Both the position numbers and the translations under genes were made by a program. From Clostridia bacterium (GTDB taxonomy: Bacteria > Bacillota > Clostridia > Oscillospirales > CAG-272): 52,824 bases of DNA. Below, piece after piece: positions 8,770-17,367 of this stretch (position 1 is its first letter; each line of letters opens with the position of its first letter). The notes below the pieces were generated by a model. That model made no database searches, was not told the DNA's origin, and saw nothing but the letters and a program-made list of their open reading frames with translations. Location of the stretch: contig JAFUNJ010000009.1 in NCBI GenBank assembly GCA_017482355.1, forward strand, positions 229,229 to 282,052, given 5' to 3'.

Positions 8770-10146
8770 ATGGAATACCGTATAGAACACGATTCAATGG
8801 GCGAGGTTAAAGTCCCCGCCGATAAATACTGGGGAGCTCAGACGCAGAGAAGCTCCGAAAACTTCCGTATCGGAGTAGGCAACGAGGTCATGCCCCGTGA
8901 GATAACTCACGCATTCGGAATACTTAAAAAGGCGGCGGCGATAGCAAACGCGTCGCTCAAGCCCGAGAAGATGACACCCGAAAAGCTTGACGCAATTAAG
9001 AAGGCGTGCGACGAGGTCATTTCGGGCGAGCTTAACGGTCATTTCCCCCTTGTCGTATGGCAGACGGGAAGCGGTACGCAGTCGAATATGAACGCGAACG
9101 AGGTCATCGCAAACCGCGGAAACGAGATCGCAGGTAAAAAGCTTCTTCACCCCAACGACGATATAAATATGTCGCAGTCGTCGAACGATACCTTCCCGAC
9201 CGCAATGCATATCTCGGCAGTCCTTGAAATCGAAAACAAGCTTCTGCCCTCACTCGATACGCTTATAAGTACCTTCGAGCGTCTTGAAAAGGAAAACGAG
9301 GACGCGGTCAAGTGCGGAAGAACTCATCTTCAGGATGCAACTCCTATCAAGTTCTCGCAGGAGATAAGCGGCTGGAGAAGCAGTCTTATCCGTGACAGAG
9401 AAATGATCGTTATGGCGCTCAAGCCCCTTTACGAGCTTGCGCTCGGCGGTACGGCTGTCGGAACGGGACTTAACGCTCCGAAGGGCTTTTCCGAGCAGGT
9501 CGCAAAGGCAGTAGCGGACATTACGGGCAAGCCGTTTGTAACGGCGCAGAATAAATTCCACGCGCTCACATCAAAGGACGAGCTCGTGTTTGCACACGGC
9601 GCACTTAAGGCGCTCGCATGCGATATGATGAAGATAGCGAACGACGTTCGTTGGCTCGCATCGGGTCCGCGTGACGGTCTCGGCGAGATATTCATTCCCG
9701 AAAACGAGCCGGGATCATCTATAATGCCCGGTAAGGTCAATCCCACGCAGTGCGAGGCGGTAACCATGGTGGCTGTGCAGGTAATGGGTAACGATGTGGC
9801 AGTCGGTATGGCGGCATCTCAGGGTAACTTCGAGCTGAACGTCTTTATGCCGGTCTGCATCTACAATTTCCTTCAGTCAGTAAGACTTCTTGCCGACAGT
9901 ATCCTTTCCTTCAATAATAACTGCGCGGTCGGCATCAAGGCAAACAAAGAGAAGATGGCGCATAACCTTCATAATTCTCTCATGCTCGTAACGGCGCTTA
10001 ACCCCTATATCGGCTACGAAAACGCCGCAAAGACCGCGAAAAAGGCGTATAAGGATAATATTTCGCTTAAGGAAGCGTGCGTTGAGCTTGGATTCCTTAC
10101 TCCCGAACGCTTCGACGAGGTTTTCCACCCCGAGAACATGGTTTAA
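8770..10146 (+). CDS. fumC: Class II fumarate hydratase
   Basis: 458 residues, normal class II length. Contains the family signature [13 protein letters not shown] at about residue 315, the [13 protein letters not shown] and [11 protein letters not shown] substrate motifs, and TGLNAPKGF. It interconverts malate and fumarate without an iron-sulfur cluster. ATG 8770 is chosen over GTG 8761 because AGAGGTGA at 8757-8764 is well spaced for it. It follows the dehydrogenase by 12 bases and precedes the hdrB-like gene by 25, placing fumarate production next to the putative fumarate reductase. Confidence 0.96.
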   Translation: MEYRIEHDSMGEVKVPADKYWGAQTQRSSENFRIGVGNEVMPREITHAFGILKKAAAIANASLKPEKMTPEKLDAIKKACDEVISGELNGHFPLVVWQTGSGTQSNMNANEVIANRGNEIAGKKLLHPNDDINMSQSSNDTFPTAMHISAVLEIENKLLPSLDTLISTFERLEKENEDAVKCGRTHLQDATPIKFSQEISGWRSSLIRDREMIVMALKPLYELALGGTAVGTGLNAPKGFSEQVAKAVADITGKPFVTAQNKFHALTSKDELVFAHGALKALACDMMKIANDVRWLASGPRDGLGEIFIPENEPGSSIMPGKVNPTQCEAVTMVAVQVMGNDVAVGMAASQGNFELNVFMPVCIYNFLQSVRLLADSILSFNNNCAVGIKANKEKMAHNLHNSLMLVTALNPYIGYENAAKTAKKAYKDNISLKEACVELGFLTPERFDEVFHPENMV

Positions 10147-10171
10147 TGAAATCGCAAAGGAAATAATTTCT

Positions 10172-10954
10172 ATGACATACAGTTATTATCCCGGCTGTAC
10201 TCTTAAAACAAAAGCAAAGGAGCTTGACAGAACTGCGCGTCTGTGCGCGGAGAAGCTCGGCGCGAATCTGCGCGAGCTTGATAATTGGCAGTGTTGCGGC
10301 GGCGCGTATACTGCGTCGAGCGACGAGATTGCAACGAAGCTTTCCTCCGTTCGCGCACTTCTCGAAGCCGAGAGCAGAGAAGAGGATATTATCACGCTTT
10401 GCTCCGCTTGCCATAACGTGCTTAAAAGAGTACGAAACGACCTGACAAACGATGCGAATTTCGCATTCAAGGTCAATAATTACGTCAAGCCCGAAAAGCC
10501 GTTTGAGGGCAAAACGAGAGTTATACATTTTCTTGAATTTCTCCGCGATGAGGTTGGCTTTGACAACCTGCGCGAAAAGGTCGTAAATCCGTTTACCGGC
10601 AAGAAGATTGCGGCTTATTACGGATGCCTGCTCCTGCGTCCTTCGGGCGTTATGGATATGGACGATCCCGAAAATCCGAAGATCCTTGAGGACTTTATCC
10701 GCGCTATCGGCGGCGAGCCGGTAATGTATCCGTACAGAAACGAATGCTGCGGCGGATACGTGGCGCTCGAGGATAAGTCGGCAACGGTGAAGAAAAGCGA
10801 AAAGATCGTCGCGTCTGCAGACGGATTTGGCGCAGATATTATTATCACTGCATGTCCGCTTTGCTTATATAACCTCGAAAGCGCAAAGGGAAACAGCGAG
10901 GTAAAATATTTTACCGAGCTATTGGCTCACGCGCTTGGCATCAAGGAGGCGTGA
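10172..10954 (+). CDS. hdrB: HdrB-like subunit (two CCG domains)
   Basis: 260 residues with two complete cysteine-rich CCG modules: Cys9-X31-CysCys41/42-X34-Cys77-X2-Cys80, and Cys152-X39-CysCys192/193-X34-Cys228-X2-Cys231. In methanogen HdrB these ligate the noncubane [4Fe-4S] clusters that cleave heterodisulfide. All ligands are kept, so an active disulfide- or electron-accepting site is likely. ATG 10172 with AAAGGAAA at 10156 is chosen; longer frames overlap fumC. In bacteria lacking CoM/CoB the partner is unknown; the nearby FrdAB genes suggest fumarate as end acceptor. The stop overlaps the hdrC leader region. Confidence 0.9.
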   Translation: MTYSYYPGCTLKTKAKELDRTARLCAEKLGANLRELDNWQCCGGAYTASSDEIATKLSSVRALLEAESREEDIITLCSACHNVLKRVRNDLTNDANFAFKVNNYVKPEKPFEGKTRVIHFLEFLRDEVGFDNLREKVVNPFTGKKIAAYYGCLLLRPSGVMDMDDPENPKILEDFIRAIGGEPVMYPYRNECCGGYVALEDKSATVKKSEKIVASADGFGADIIITACPLCLYNLESAKGNSEVKYFTELLAHALGIKEA

Positions 10955-10956
10955 AA

Positions 10957-11334
10957 ATGGATCTCAAAGAACAGGTACTTATAATGAGCGGCGTTGACGT
11001 GCGCAAGTGTATGGCTTGCGGAAAATGCTCGGGCGCGTGTCCGTCGTATAATGAGATGGAATACCATCCTCATCAGTTCGTTTCGATGGTCAAAAAGGGA
11101 AATATCGAGCCGCTTATGAAGTCGGAATCGGTATATAAATGCCTGACCTGTTACGCGTGCATCGAAAGATGTCCACGCGGCGTTGAGCCGGCAAAGCTTA
11201 TCGAAGCGATAAGACTGCTTGCAGTCCGTCCGCAGGGAAGCAACCATATCAAAGCCGACGATATCCCGTCGCTCCTTGATCCCGAGCTTCCTCAGCAAGC
11301 AATCGTTACGGCATTCCGTAAATACAGTAAATAA
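10957..11334 (+). CDS. hdrC: HdrC-like iron-sulfur subunit
   Basis: 125 residues with two four-cysteine ferredoxin motifs (Cys18, 21, 24, 28 and Cys62, 65, 68, 72), the layout of HdrC, which carries electrons from HdrA to HdrB. ATG 10957 with AAGGAGG at 10943-10949 is preferred over GTG 10951. It is shorter than methanogen HdrC proteins, but this soluble short form is common in bacterial hdr clusters. Confidence 0.9.
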   Translation: MDLKEQVLIMSGVDVRKCMACGKCSGACPSYNEMEYHPHQFVSMVKKGNIEPLMKSESVYKCLTCYACIERCPRGVEPAKLIEAIRLLAVRPQGSNHIKADDIPSLLDPELPQQAIVTAFRKYSK

Positions 11335-11362
11335 TTAACCGCATTCACTCTATCAGCGGTAG

Positions 11363-11382
11363 GGGAGGGGCTTGCTCCTCCC
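11363..11382 (+). other. CUUG-tetraloop hairpin between hdrC and hdrA
   Basis: GGGAGGGG / CTCCTCCC form eight pairs including one G-T wobble around a CTTG tetraloop, in the 110-base hdrC-hdrA gap. No T-run follows, so processing or stability control is likelier than termination. Confidence 0.45.
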
Positions 11383-11444
11383 GCAAAAGCATTTGAAAAT
11401 TGGTGCTATTACCCCATAACAATTAGTCCGAAAGGAATAAGAAA

Positions 11445-13436
11445 ATGCAAAGAATTGGAGTTTTCGTCTGTCACTGCGGCACGAACATCGCCGCAACTGT
11501 CGATGTCAAAGCCGTAGCCGAGGCGCTTAAATACGAGCCGGGCGTCGTCGTTTCAACGGAGTATCAGTATATGTGCTCCGAGGCAGGACAGGAGCTTATC
11601 AAAAATGCGATAAAGGAAAACGCGCTCACGGGCGTAGTCGTCTGCTCTTGCTCGCCCCGTATGCACGAGGCGACGTTCAGAAAGACGGTCGCGGCGGCGG
11701 GACTTAACCCGTACATGCTCGAGATCGCAAACATAAGAGAGCAGGTATCGTGGATACATAAAAATATCGAGGAGGCGACCGAAAAGGCGATAATCCTCGG
11801 ACGTGCCGCAATTGCAAAGGTGCATCTGAACGCCCCTCTTACTGCAGGCGAAAGCCCAGTAGTCAAGCGCGCGCTCGTCATAGGCGGCGGAATTGCAGGA
11901 ATACAGACTGCCCTCGATATCGCAGAGGCGGGTTTTGAAGTTGACATCGTCGAAAAGAATCCGACGATCGGCGGAAAGATGACACAGCTCGATAAGACCT
12001 TCCCGACTCTCGACTGTGCCGCTTGTATCCTCACGCCTAAAATGGTCGACTGCGCACAGAACGATAAGATAAAAATATATTCATATTCCGAGGTAAGCGA
12101 GGTAAAGGGCTTCGTCGGAAACTTTGACGTAACTATCAAGCGCAAAGCGCGTTACGTTGACGAAAACAAGTGTACGGGATGCGGTCTTTGTACCGAAAAG
12201 TGTCCGCAGAAAAAGGTTCCGAACGAGTTTAACCTCGGTCTTGACAACCGCCGCGCGATCTATATTCCGTTCGCGCAGGCAGTTCCGAAGATCGCAACGA
12301 TCGACGCCGATTATTGCACTATGCTGAAAAGCGGCAAGTGCGGAGTCTGCTCGAAGGTCTGCACCGCAGGTGCTATCGACTATAAACAAGAGGACTCCTT
12401 TGTAAACGAAAAATACGGCGCTATCGTAGTTGCAACGGGCTTCAACCCGATCAAGCTCGATAAGTATGACGAGTTTGCGTACAGCCAGAGCGCCGACGTT
12501 ATAACCTCGCTCGAGCTTGAGCGTCTTATGAACGCGGCAGGCCCGAACGGCGGAACGCTTCTTCGCCCGTCCGATAAAAAGCATCCGCATAGGATCGCAT
12601 TTATACAGTGCGTCGGCTCGCGCTGTGACGACGGCAAGGGAAAGAGCTACTGCTCGAAGATCTGCTGTATGTATACGGCGAAGCACGCAATGCTGATAAG
12701 AGAAAAATACCCCGATACCGAGGTTTACGTATTCTATATTGATGTCCGTACCCCCGGAAAGAACTTCGACGAGTTCTACCGCCGCGCGGTCGAAGAATAC
12801 GGTGTTAACTATATAAAGGGAATGGTCGGAAAGGTGCTTCCCGAGCCGGACGGTACACTTACAGTCCGCGCGTCGGATCTGCTTAACGGTACTCAATTGA
12901 ATCTTTCCTGTGACCTCGTGGTTCTCGCCGCGGCTATCGAGCCCGATAAGAGCGCACGTCCCTTGGCGACCATGCTTACCGCAAGCATGGATACAAACGA
13001 CTTCTTCACCGAAGCACATCCGAAGCTTCGTCCCGTTGAAAGCCCCACGGCAGGAATCTTCCTCTCGGGCGCTTGTCAGGGACCGAAGGATATTCCCGAG
13101 ACCGTCTCGCAGGCATCTGCCTGCGCGGCAAAGGTTATCGGTCTGCTAGCGAAGAATACACTTAAAGGAAATCCCTGCGTAGCTCACAGCGACGAGCTGC
13201 TCTGTAACGGCTGTTCGTCGTGTGAAAAGGTATGTCCTTACGGCGCGATCAGCTATTCGGATAAGGAATTCCGTATAAACGGTAAAATGGTAACTCGCCG
13301 CGTAGCGAGTGTTAACCCTGCCGTATGTCAGGGCTGCGGTGCATGTACCGTTGCCTGCCCGTCGGGCGCTATGGACCTGAACGGCTTCAGCAATTCTCAG
13401 ATTATGGCGGAGGTAGACGCGATATGCAAATGGTGA
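11445..13436 (+). CDS. hdrA: HdrA-like flavin/iron-sulfur subunit
   Basis: 663 residues, full length for HdrA. N-terminal cysteine domain (Cys9, Cys11, Cys44, Cys67, Cys69). FAD-binding Rossmann motif ALVIGGGIAGIQTA at about 143-156, then NPTIGGKMTQLDKTF and the LDCAACILTPKM cluster motif. Ferredoxin motif CTGCGLCTEKCPQ lies in the insert, and two C-terminal [4Fe-4S] motifs (CNGCSSCEKVCP and CQGCGACTVACP) close the protein. HdrA is the flavin-based electron-bifurcating subunit, sending electrons to ferredoxin and to HdrBC. ATG 11445 follows CCGAAAGGAA. Its end overlaps the flxD start by 13 bases. Confidence 0.95.
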   Translation: MQRIGVFVCHCGTNIAATVDVKAVAEALKYEPGVVVSTEYQYMCSEAGQELIKNAIKENALTGVVVCSCSPRMHEATFRKTVAAAGLNPYMLEIANIREQVSWIHKNIEEATEKAIILGRAAIAKVHLNAPLTAGESPVVKRALVIGGGIAGIQTALDIAEAGFEVDIVEKNPTIGGKMTQLDKTFPTLDCAACILTPKMVDCAQNDKIKIYSYSEVSEVKGFVGNFDVTIKRKARYVDENKCTGCGLCTEKCPQKKVPNEFNLGLDNRRAIYIPFAQAVPKIATIDADYCTMLKSGKCGVCSKVCTAGAIDYKQEDSFVNEKYGAIVVATGFNPIKLDKYDEFAYSQSADVITSLELERLMNAAGPNGGTLLRPSDKKHPHRIAFIQCVGSRCDDGKGKSYCSKICCMYTAKHAMLIREKYPDTEVYVFYIDVRTPGKNFDEFYRRAVEEYGVNYIKGMVGKVLPEPDGTLTVRASDLLNGTQLNLSCDLVVLAAAIEPDKSARPLATMLTASMDTNDFFTEAHPKLRPVESPTAGIFLSGACQGPKDIPETVSQASACAAKVIGLLAKNTLKGNPCVAHSDELLCNGCSSCEKVCPYGAISYSDKEFRINGKMVTRRVASVNPAVCQGCGACTVACPSGAMDLNGFSNSQIMAEVDAICKW

Positions 13437-13864
13437 ATAACGAATTCAAGCCGAAAATAGTCGCTTTCTGCTGTAACTGGTGCTCTTACGCAGGAGCCGA
13501 TCTTGCAGGAACTAACCGTCTTCAGTATCCGGCGGAGGTCAAGATCATCCGCGTGCCCTGCTCATGCAGAGTAAACCCGATGTTCATTCTCCGCGCATTC
13601 CAAAGAGGCGCCGACGGAGTTATAATCTGCGGCTGCCACCCCGGCGACTGCCACTATACGACGGGTAACTACTACGCGAGAAGAAGAATGACTCTCCTTT
13701 TCTCAATGCTCGACTTCCTCGGCATCGAGAAGGAACGCACGCGTCTTGAATGGGTATCGGCGGCTGAAGGTCAGAAATTCGCTTCAACGATGAGCGATTT
13801 CGTCAAGACGGTGACTGAGCTTGGCAAAAACAAGCGCTTGGAGGATCTGAGATGCAAGAAATGA
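13424..13864 (+). CDS. flxD: FlxD/MvhD-like [2Fe-2S] subunit
   Basis: 146 residues. Conserved MvhD motifs FCCNWCSYAGADLAG near the N-terminus, then VPCSCRVNP and CGCHPGDCHY, providing five or more cysteines for a [2Fe-2S] centre. MvhD/FlxD passes electrons from the donor module to HdrA. ATG 13424 follows GCGGAGGT at 13408-13415 and is chosen because it keeps a short coupling overlap with hdrA and drops non-homologous residues upstream. Confidence 0.9.
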   Translation: MQMVNNEFKPKIVAFCCNWCSYAGADLAGTNRLQYPAEVKIIRVPCSCRVNPMFILRAFQRGADGVIICGCHPGDCHYTTGNYYARRRMTLLFSMLDFLGIEKERTRLEWVSAAEGQKFASTMSDFVKTVTELGKNKRLEDLRCKK

Positions 13865-14835
13865 TGAAAAAGAAAGCGATCGAGCTGCTCGGTAGCGGCG
13901 CTGTCGCTCGCGTTCTCGGCTGGAAAAAGGGCGAGTTTGATTATGATATCACCCCTGCCGTTTTTGAAAGCATCGAGGAGATAGAAAACGAATTTATTTA
14001 TAATTCTCTCTGCTCGCCGAACCTTTCGAAATATCTCGTAAAGGAAAGCCGTAAAGAGGGAAAGACGCTTATATTCCTTAAGCCCTGCGATTCTTACAGC
14101 TTGTCACAGCTTATCACAGAGCATAGAGTTGTGAGAGAAAACGTATACGCTATCGGTATCGAATGCTACGGCAAGACCGACGCCGATACGATCAAGGAAA
14201 AGGGAATCAAGGGAATTACGAAGATCACTGAAAATGACGGTGTGCTGAATATAGAAACTCTCTACGGAAACGAAAAAGTACCCGTATACGAGGTTCTTCG
14301 CGAAAGATGCGTAAACTGTAAGAGCAAAAAGCATCCCGTTTACGACGAGCTTATCGGCGAAGAGGGCCAAGCGGTCGACGACTGCGAGCGCTTTAGCGAG
14401 GTCGATAGGATCGAGAGAATGACGCCCGAGGAGAGATTTGCGTTCTTCCGCGGTGAGCTTTCGCGCTGTATAAGATGTAACGCCTGCCGTAACGTATGCC
14501 CCGCTTGTACCTGCGAGAAATGCGTGTTTGATAACGACGCATCGGGCATCGCGCAGAAGGCGGCGTCTGACTCCTTTGAGGAAAATATGTTCCACATCAT
14601 CCGCGCCTTCCACGTCGCAGGAAGATGTACAGACTGCGGCGAATGCTCTCGCGTTTGTCCGCAGAATATACCGCTTCACCTGCTCAACCGTAAGTTTATA
14701 AAGGATATTAACGAGCTTTACGGTAACTATCAGCCGGGTGAAAATATCGGCAACCGTTCGCCGCTTACCGATTACACGCAGAACGACGCCGAGCCGAATA
14801 TCGTCTATAAGAGAGGAGGAAAGGACAATGCTTAA
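13852..14835 (+). CDS. flxC: FlxC-like iron-sulfur protein
   Basis: 327 residues. Cysteine groups in order: CVNCKSKKHP near residue 145, CIRCNACRNVCPACTCEKC near 204, and CTDCGECSRVCPQN near 262, ending in a long C-terminal tail. The overall look is of FrhB/FdhB-type and hydrogenase-beta iron-sulfur proteins, matching the FlxC position in flxABCD-hdrABC clusters of anaerobes. ATG 13852 with GGAGGAT upstream overlaps flxD by 13 bases. It probably wires FlxA/B to FlxD. The FlxB/FlxC names follow gene order and could be swapped. Confidence 0.8.
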   Translation: MQEMMKKKAIELLGSGAVARVLGWKKGEFDYDITPAVFESIEEIENEFIYNSLCSPNLSKYLVKESRKEGKTLIFLKPCDSYSLSQLITEHRVVRENVYAIGIECYGKTDADTIKEKGIKGITKITENDGVLNIETLYGNEKVPVYEVLRERCVNCKSKKHPVYDELIGEEGQAVDDCERFSEVDRIERMTPEERFAFFRGELSRCIRCNACRNVCPACTCEKCVFDNDASGIAQKAASDSFEENMFHIIRAFHVAGRCTDCGECSRVCPQNIPLHLLNRKFIKDINELYGNYQPGENIGNRSPLTDYTQNDAEPNIVYKRGGKDNA

Positions 14836-15847
14836 AATAAAGCTTTCCGAGCTTCCTATCCTCTTTGAAGCACTTTCTGATAAAAATAAGCTTTATATAC
14901 CGGCTGATACGAAGGGCGGAGCGCGTTTCCTCCCTTATGAGAACGGAATGACGATGACGAAGGAGCTTAACACCGTCCGTTCCCCCAAGGACCTTTTCTT
15001 CCCTCAGACCGAAAATCTTATGGATTTTAAGGTTGAAGGAAAGAAGATCGAAGTCATCGACACCCGTGAGGAATGTGAGGATTTTGTGATCTTCGGCGTG
15101 CGCGCCTGCGACGTAAGAAGCTTCGAGGTTCTTGACAGAGTATTCCTCTCCGAGCCGATAGACACTTATTATAAAAACCGCCGCGAGCACGGCGTTATCG
15201 TCTCGCTCGCCTGCAACCGTCCCGAGGAGACCTGCTTCTGCTCGACCTTTGATATCGACTGTGCAAATCCCGAGGGCGACGTTGCGTCTTATATCTGCGG
15301 CGACGAGATGTATTTCGAGCCGCTTACCGAAAAGGGAAGCGAGCTGCTTCTGAATCTTTCGTGTTTAAGAGAGGGAAGTGAAGCGCCCGTTTACGAATGC
15401 AAGAGAAATGTTTACGAGATCAAGTCGAAGCTGCCCCTGTCTACCCTTTCTGCCGAGAAGTTCGGTAAGGATATGATGGAATATTTTAATTCCGATAAGT
15501 GGGATGAGCTTTCGGAAGCTTGTCTCGGATGCGGAACCTGCACATTCGTCTGCCCGACCTGTCAGTGCTACGATATCAAGGATTTCGACACAGGCAACGG
15601 CATCAAGAGATTCAGATGCTGGGATTCCTGCATGTATTCTGATTTTACAAAGATGGCACACGGAAATCCCCGTGTGAGCCAGAAGGAGCGCTTCCGTCAG
15701 CGCTTTATGCACAAGCTCGTGTATTATCCGATGAATAACGACGGACTGTTCAGCTGTGTCGGATGCGGCAGATGCTTATCAAAATGCCCGATCTCGATGA
15801 ACATAGTAAAGGTAATGAAAAAGCTCGGGGAGGGTAAAGATGAATAA
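14828..15847 (+). CDS. flxB: FlxB-like (AsrA/hydrogenase-beta family) 4Fe-4S protein
   Basis: 339 residues. The N-terminal part (FGVRACDVRSFEVLDRVF and ACNRPEETCFCSTF) and two ferredoxin motifs (CLGCGTCTFVCP near residue 237 and CVGCGRCLSKCP near 317) are typical of the anaerobic sulfite reductase A / sulfhydrogenase beta family. ATG 14828 has AGGAGGAAAGG just upstream and overlaps flxC by eight bases; the longer frame is rejected for lack of homology. It should carry electrons between the flavoprotein FlxA and FlxC/D. Confidence 0.85.
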   Translation: MLKIKLSELPILFEALSDKNKLYIPADTKGGARFLPYENGMTMTKELNTVRSPKDLFFPQTENLMDFKVEGKKIEVIDTREECEDFVIFGVRACDVRSFEVLDRVFLSEPIDTYYKNRREHGVIVSLACNRPEETCFCSTFDIDCANPEGDVASYICGDEMYFEPLTEKGSELLLNLSCLREGSEAPVYECKRNVYEIKSKLPLSTLSAEKFGKDMMEYFNSDKWDELSEACLGCGTCTFVCPTCQCYDIKDFDTGNGIKRFRCWDSCMYSDFTKMAHGNPRVSQKERFRQRFMHKLVYYPMNNDGLFSCVGCGRCLSKCPISMNIVKVMKKLGEGKDE

Positions 15848-16667
15848 CGAAACACTTATTCCCGTAATCGGCGTTGTGACCGATATCAGGATCGACACCC
15901 CCGACGTTAAGACCTTCCGCGTCGTGACTCCCGAGGGAAATAAGCCCTTTGAGCACATGCCCGGTCAGTGCGCGATGCTTTCGATTCCCGGTGTAGGTGA
16001 AGCGATGTTCTCGATAACCTCCTCCCCTACGAACACCGAGTATATGGAGTTCAGCATAAAGAAGTGCGGATGCTTAACCGATTGGCTTCACAAAATGGAG
16101 GTCGGTCAGTACGTGACCGTCCGCGGTCCGTACGGAAACTATTTCCCCGTCGAGACCGAGCTTAAGGGCAAAAACCTGCTCTTCATTGCAGGAGGTATCG
16201 GACTTGCGCCGCTTCGCTCGGTAATAAACTATTGCCGTGCAAACCGCGATAATTACGGCACTATCGACATCGTCTACGGCTCACGCTCAAAGGACGACCT
16301 CGTTGATTATTCCGAAATAATAAACGAGTGGATGACCGAGGCAGGCGTCAGCGTACACCTGACGATAGACCGCGAGCAGGAGGGCTGGGACGGACACGTC
16401 GGATTTGTACCGAATTACGTCAAGGAGCTTAACCCCGATATAAACAAAACCGTTCTCGTCTGCGGACCGCCTATAATGATAAAGTTCACGCTTAACGCTC
16501 TTAAGGAGCTTGGTTTTACCGAGGAGCAGGTCTATACGACGATGGAGCTTCGCATGAAATGCGGAGTCGGCAAGTGCGGAAGATGCAATATAGGAAGCAA
16601 ATACGTCTGCAAGGACGGTCCCGTTTTCCGTTACGATAAGCTCGGCGCGCTTCCCGACGAATACTGA
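15840..16667 (+). CDS. flxA: FlxA-like FAD/NAD(P)-binding reductase (AsrB family)
   Basis: 275 residues. Ferredoxin-NADP-reductase fold: FAD motif MFSITSSPT near residue 57, GPYGNYFP, NAD(P)-binding AGGIGLAPLRSVI near 119-131, and CGPPIMIKF. The C-terminal cysteines CGVGKCGRCNIGSKYVC bind a [2Fe-2S] cluster, as in AsrB and dihydroorotate dehydrogenase K subunits. This is the predicted NADH entry point of the complex. It overlaps flxB by eight bases and is followed 13 bases later by the frdB-like gene, so donor and acceptor modules are adjacent. Confidence 0.92.
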   Translation: MNNETLIPVIGVVTDIRIDTPDVKTFRVVTPEGNKPFEHMPGQCAMLSIPGVGEAMFSITSSPTNTEYMEFSIKKCGCLTDWLHKMEVGQYVTVRGPYGNYFPVETELKGKNLLFIAGGIGLAPLRSVINYCRANRDNYGTIDIVYGSRSKDDLVDYSEIINEWMTEAGVSVHLTIDREQEGWDGHVGFVPNYVKELNPDINKTVLVCGPPIMIKFTLNALKELGFTEEQVYTTMELRMKCGVGKCGRCNIGSKYVCKDGPVFRYDKLGALPDEY

Positions 16668-16680
16668 TGAGGTAACTACT

Positions 16681-17355
16681 ATGGAAAATATGGTAAACAT
16701 ATATCTTTACGGCAAAAAATACGAGGTGCCGTCAAATCTTACGATAATGAGCGCGATGGAGTACGCGGGCTATCAGCTCGTGCGCGGTGTCGGATGCCGT
16801 TGCGGCTTCTGCGGCGCATGCGCTACCATCTACCGCATAAAGGGAGACAGAGAGCTTAAGACCTGTCTTGCTTGCCAGACGAAGGTAGAGGACAATATGT
16901 ATATTGCAACCCTTCCTTTCTTCCCGCTCGTAAAGCAGCCCTACGATATCGAAAAGGTCAAGCCGACCGAGCAGATAATGATGCAGCTTTATCCCGAAAT
17001 TTACGCCTGCATCGGCTGTAACGCCTGCACGAAGGCGTGTACGCAGGGGCTTAACGTAATGCAGTACATCGCTTACGCACAGCGCGGTGAGTACGAAAAG
17101 TGCGCGGATGAATCCTTCGACTGCGTAATGTGCGGAGTTTGTTCGTCGCGTTGCCCCGCAGAAATTACCCACGGTCAGGTCGGACTTCTTTCACGCCGAC
17201 TTACAGGTAAGTATCTCTCCCCCGAAACACAGCATCTCCTTGAGAGAGTTGCCGAGATCGAAAACGGCGACTGCGAAGCGGCTCTTCAGGACATTATGAA
17301 GAAGACCGCTGAAGAGCTTAAAGAAATGTATAACAACCGCGATTTCGAGAAGTAA
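16681..17355 (+). CDS. frdB: Fumarate reductase iron-sulfur subunit-like protein
   Basis: 224 residues. N-terminal [2Fe-2S] domain with CRCGFCGACATI (Cys39, 44, 47) and CLAC (Cys62). The C-terminal domain has CIGCNACTKAC (Cys110, 113, 116, 120) and CVMCGVCSSRCP (Cys148, 151, 154, 158). In E. coli FrdB the second motif reads CTFVGYCSEVCP, where Val207 enforces a [3Fe-4S] centre beside the quinone; here that position is Cys151, so two [4Fe-4S] centres are predicted. No FrdC/FrdD or cytochrome b anchor is encoded nearby, so the enzyme should be soluble. ATG follows GATGAGGTAA. Confidence 0.88.
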   Translation: MENMVNIYLYGKKYEVPSNLTIMSAMEYAGYQLVRGVGCRCGFCGACATIYRIKGDRELKTCLACQTKVEDNMYIATLPFFPLVKQPYDIEKVKPTEQIMMQLYPEIYACIGCNACTKACTQGLNVMQYIAYAQRGEYEKCADESFDCVMCGVCSSRCPAEITHGQVGLLSRRLTGKYLSPETQHLLERVAEIENGDCEAALQDIMKKTAEELKEMYNNRDFEK

Positions 17356-17367
17356 GGAGGCGAGGAT

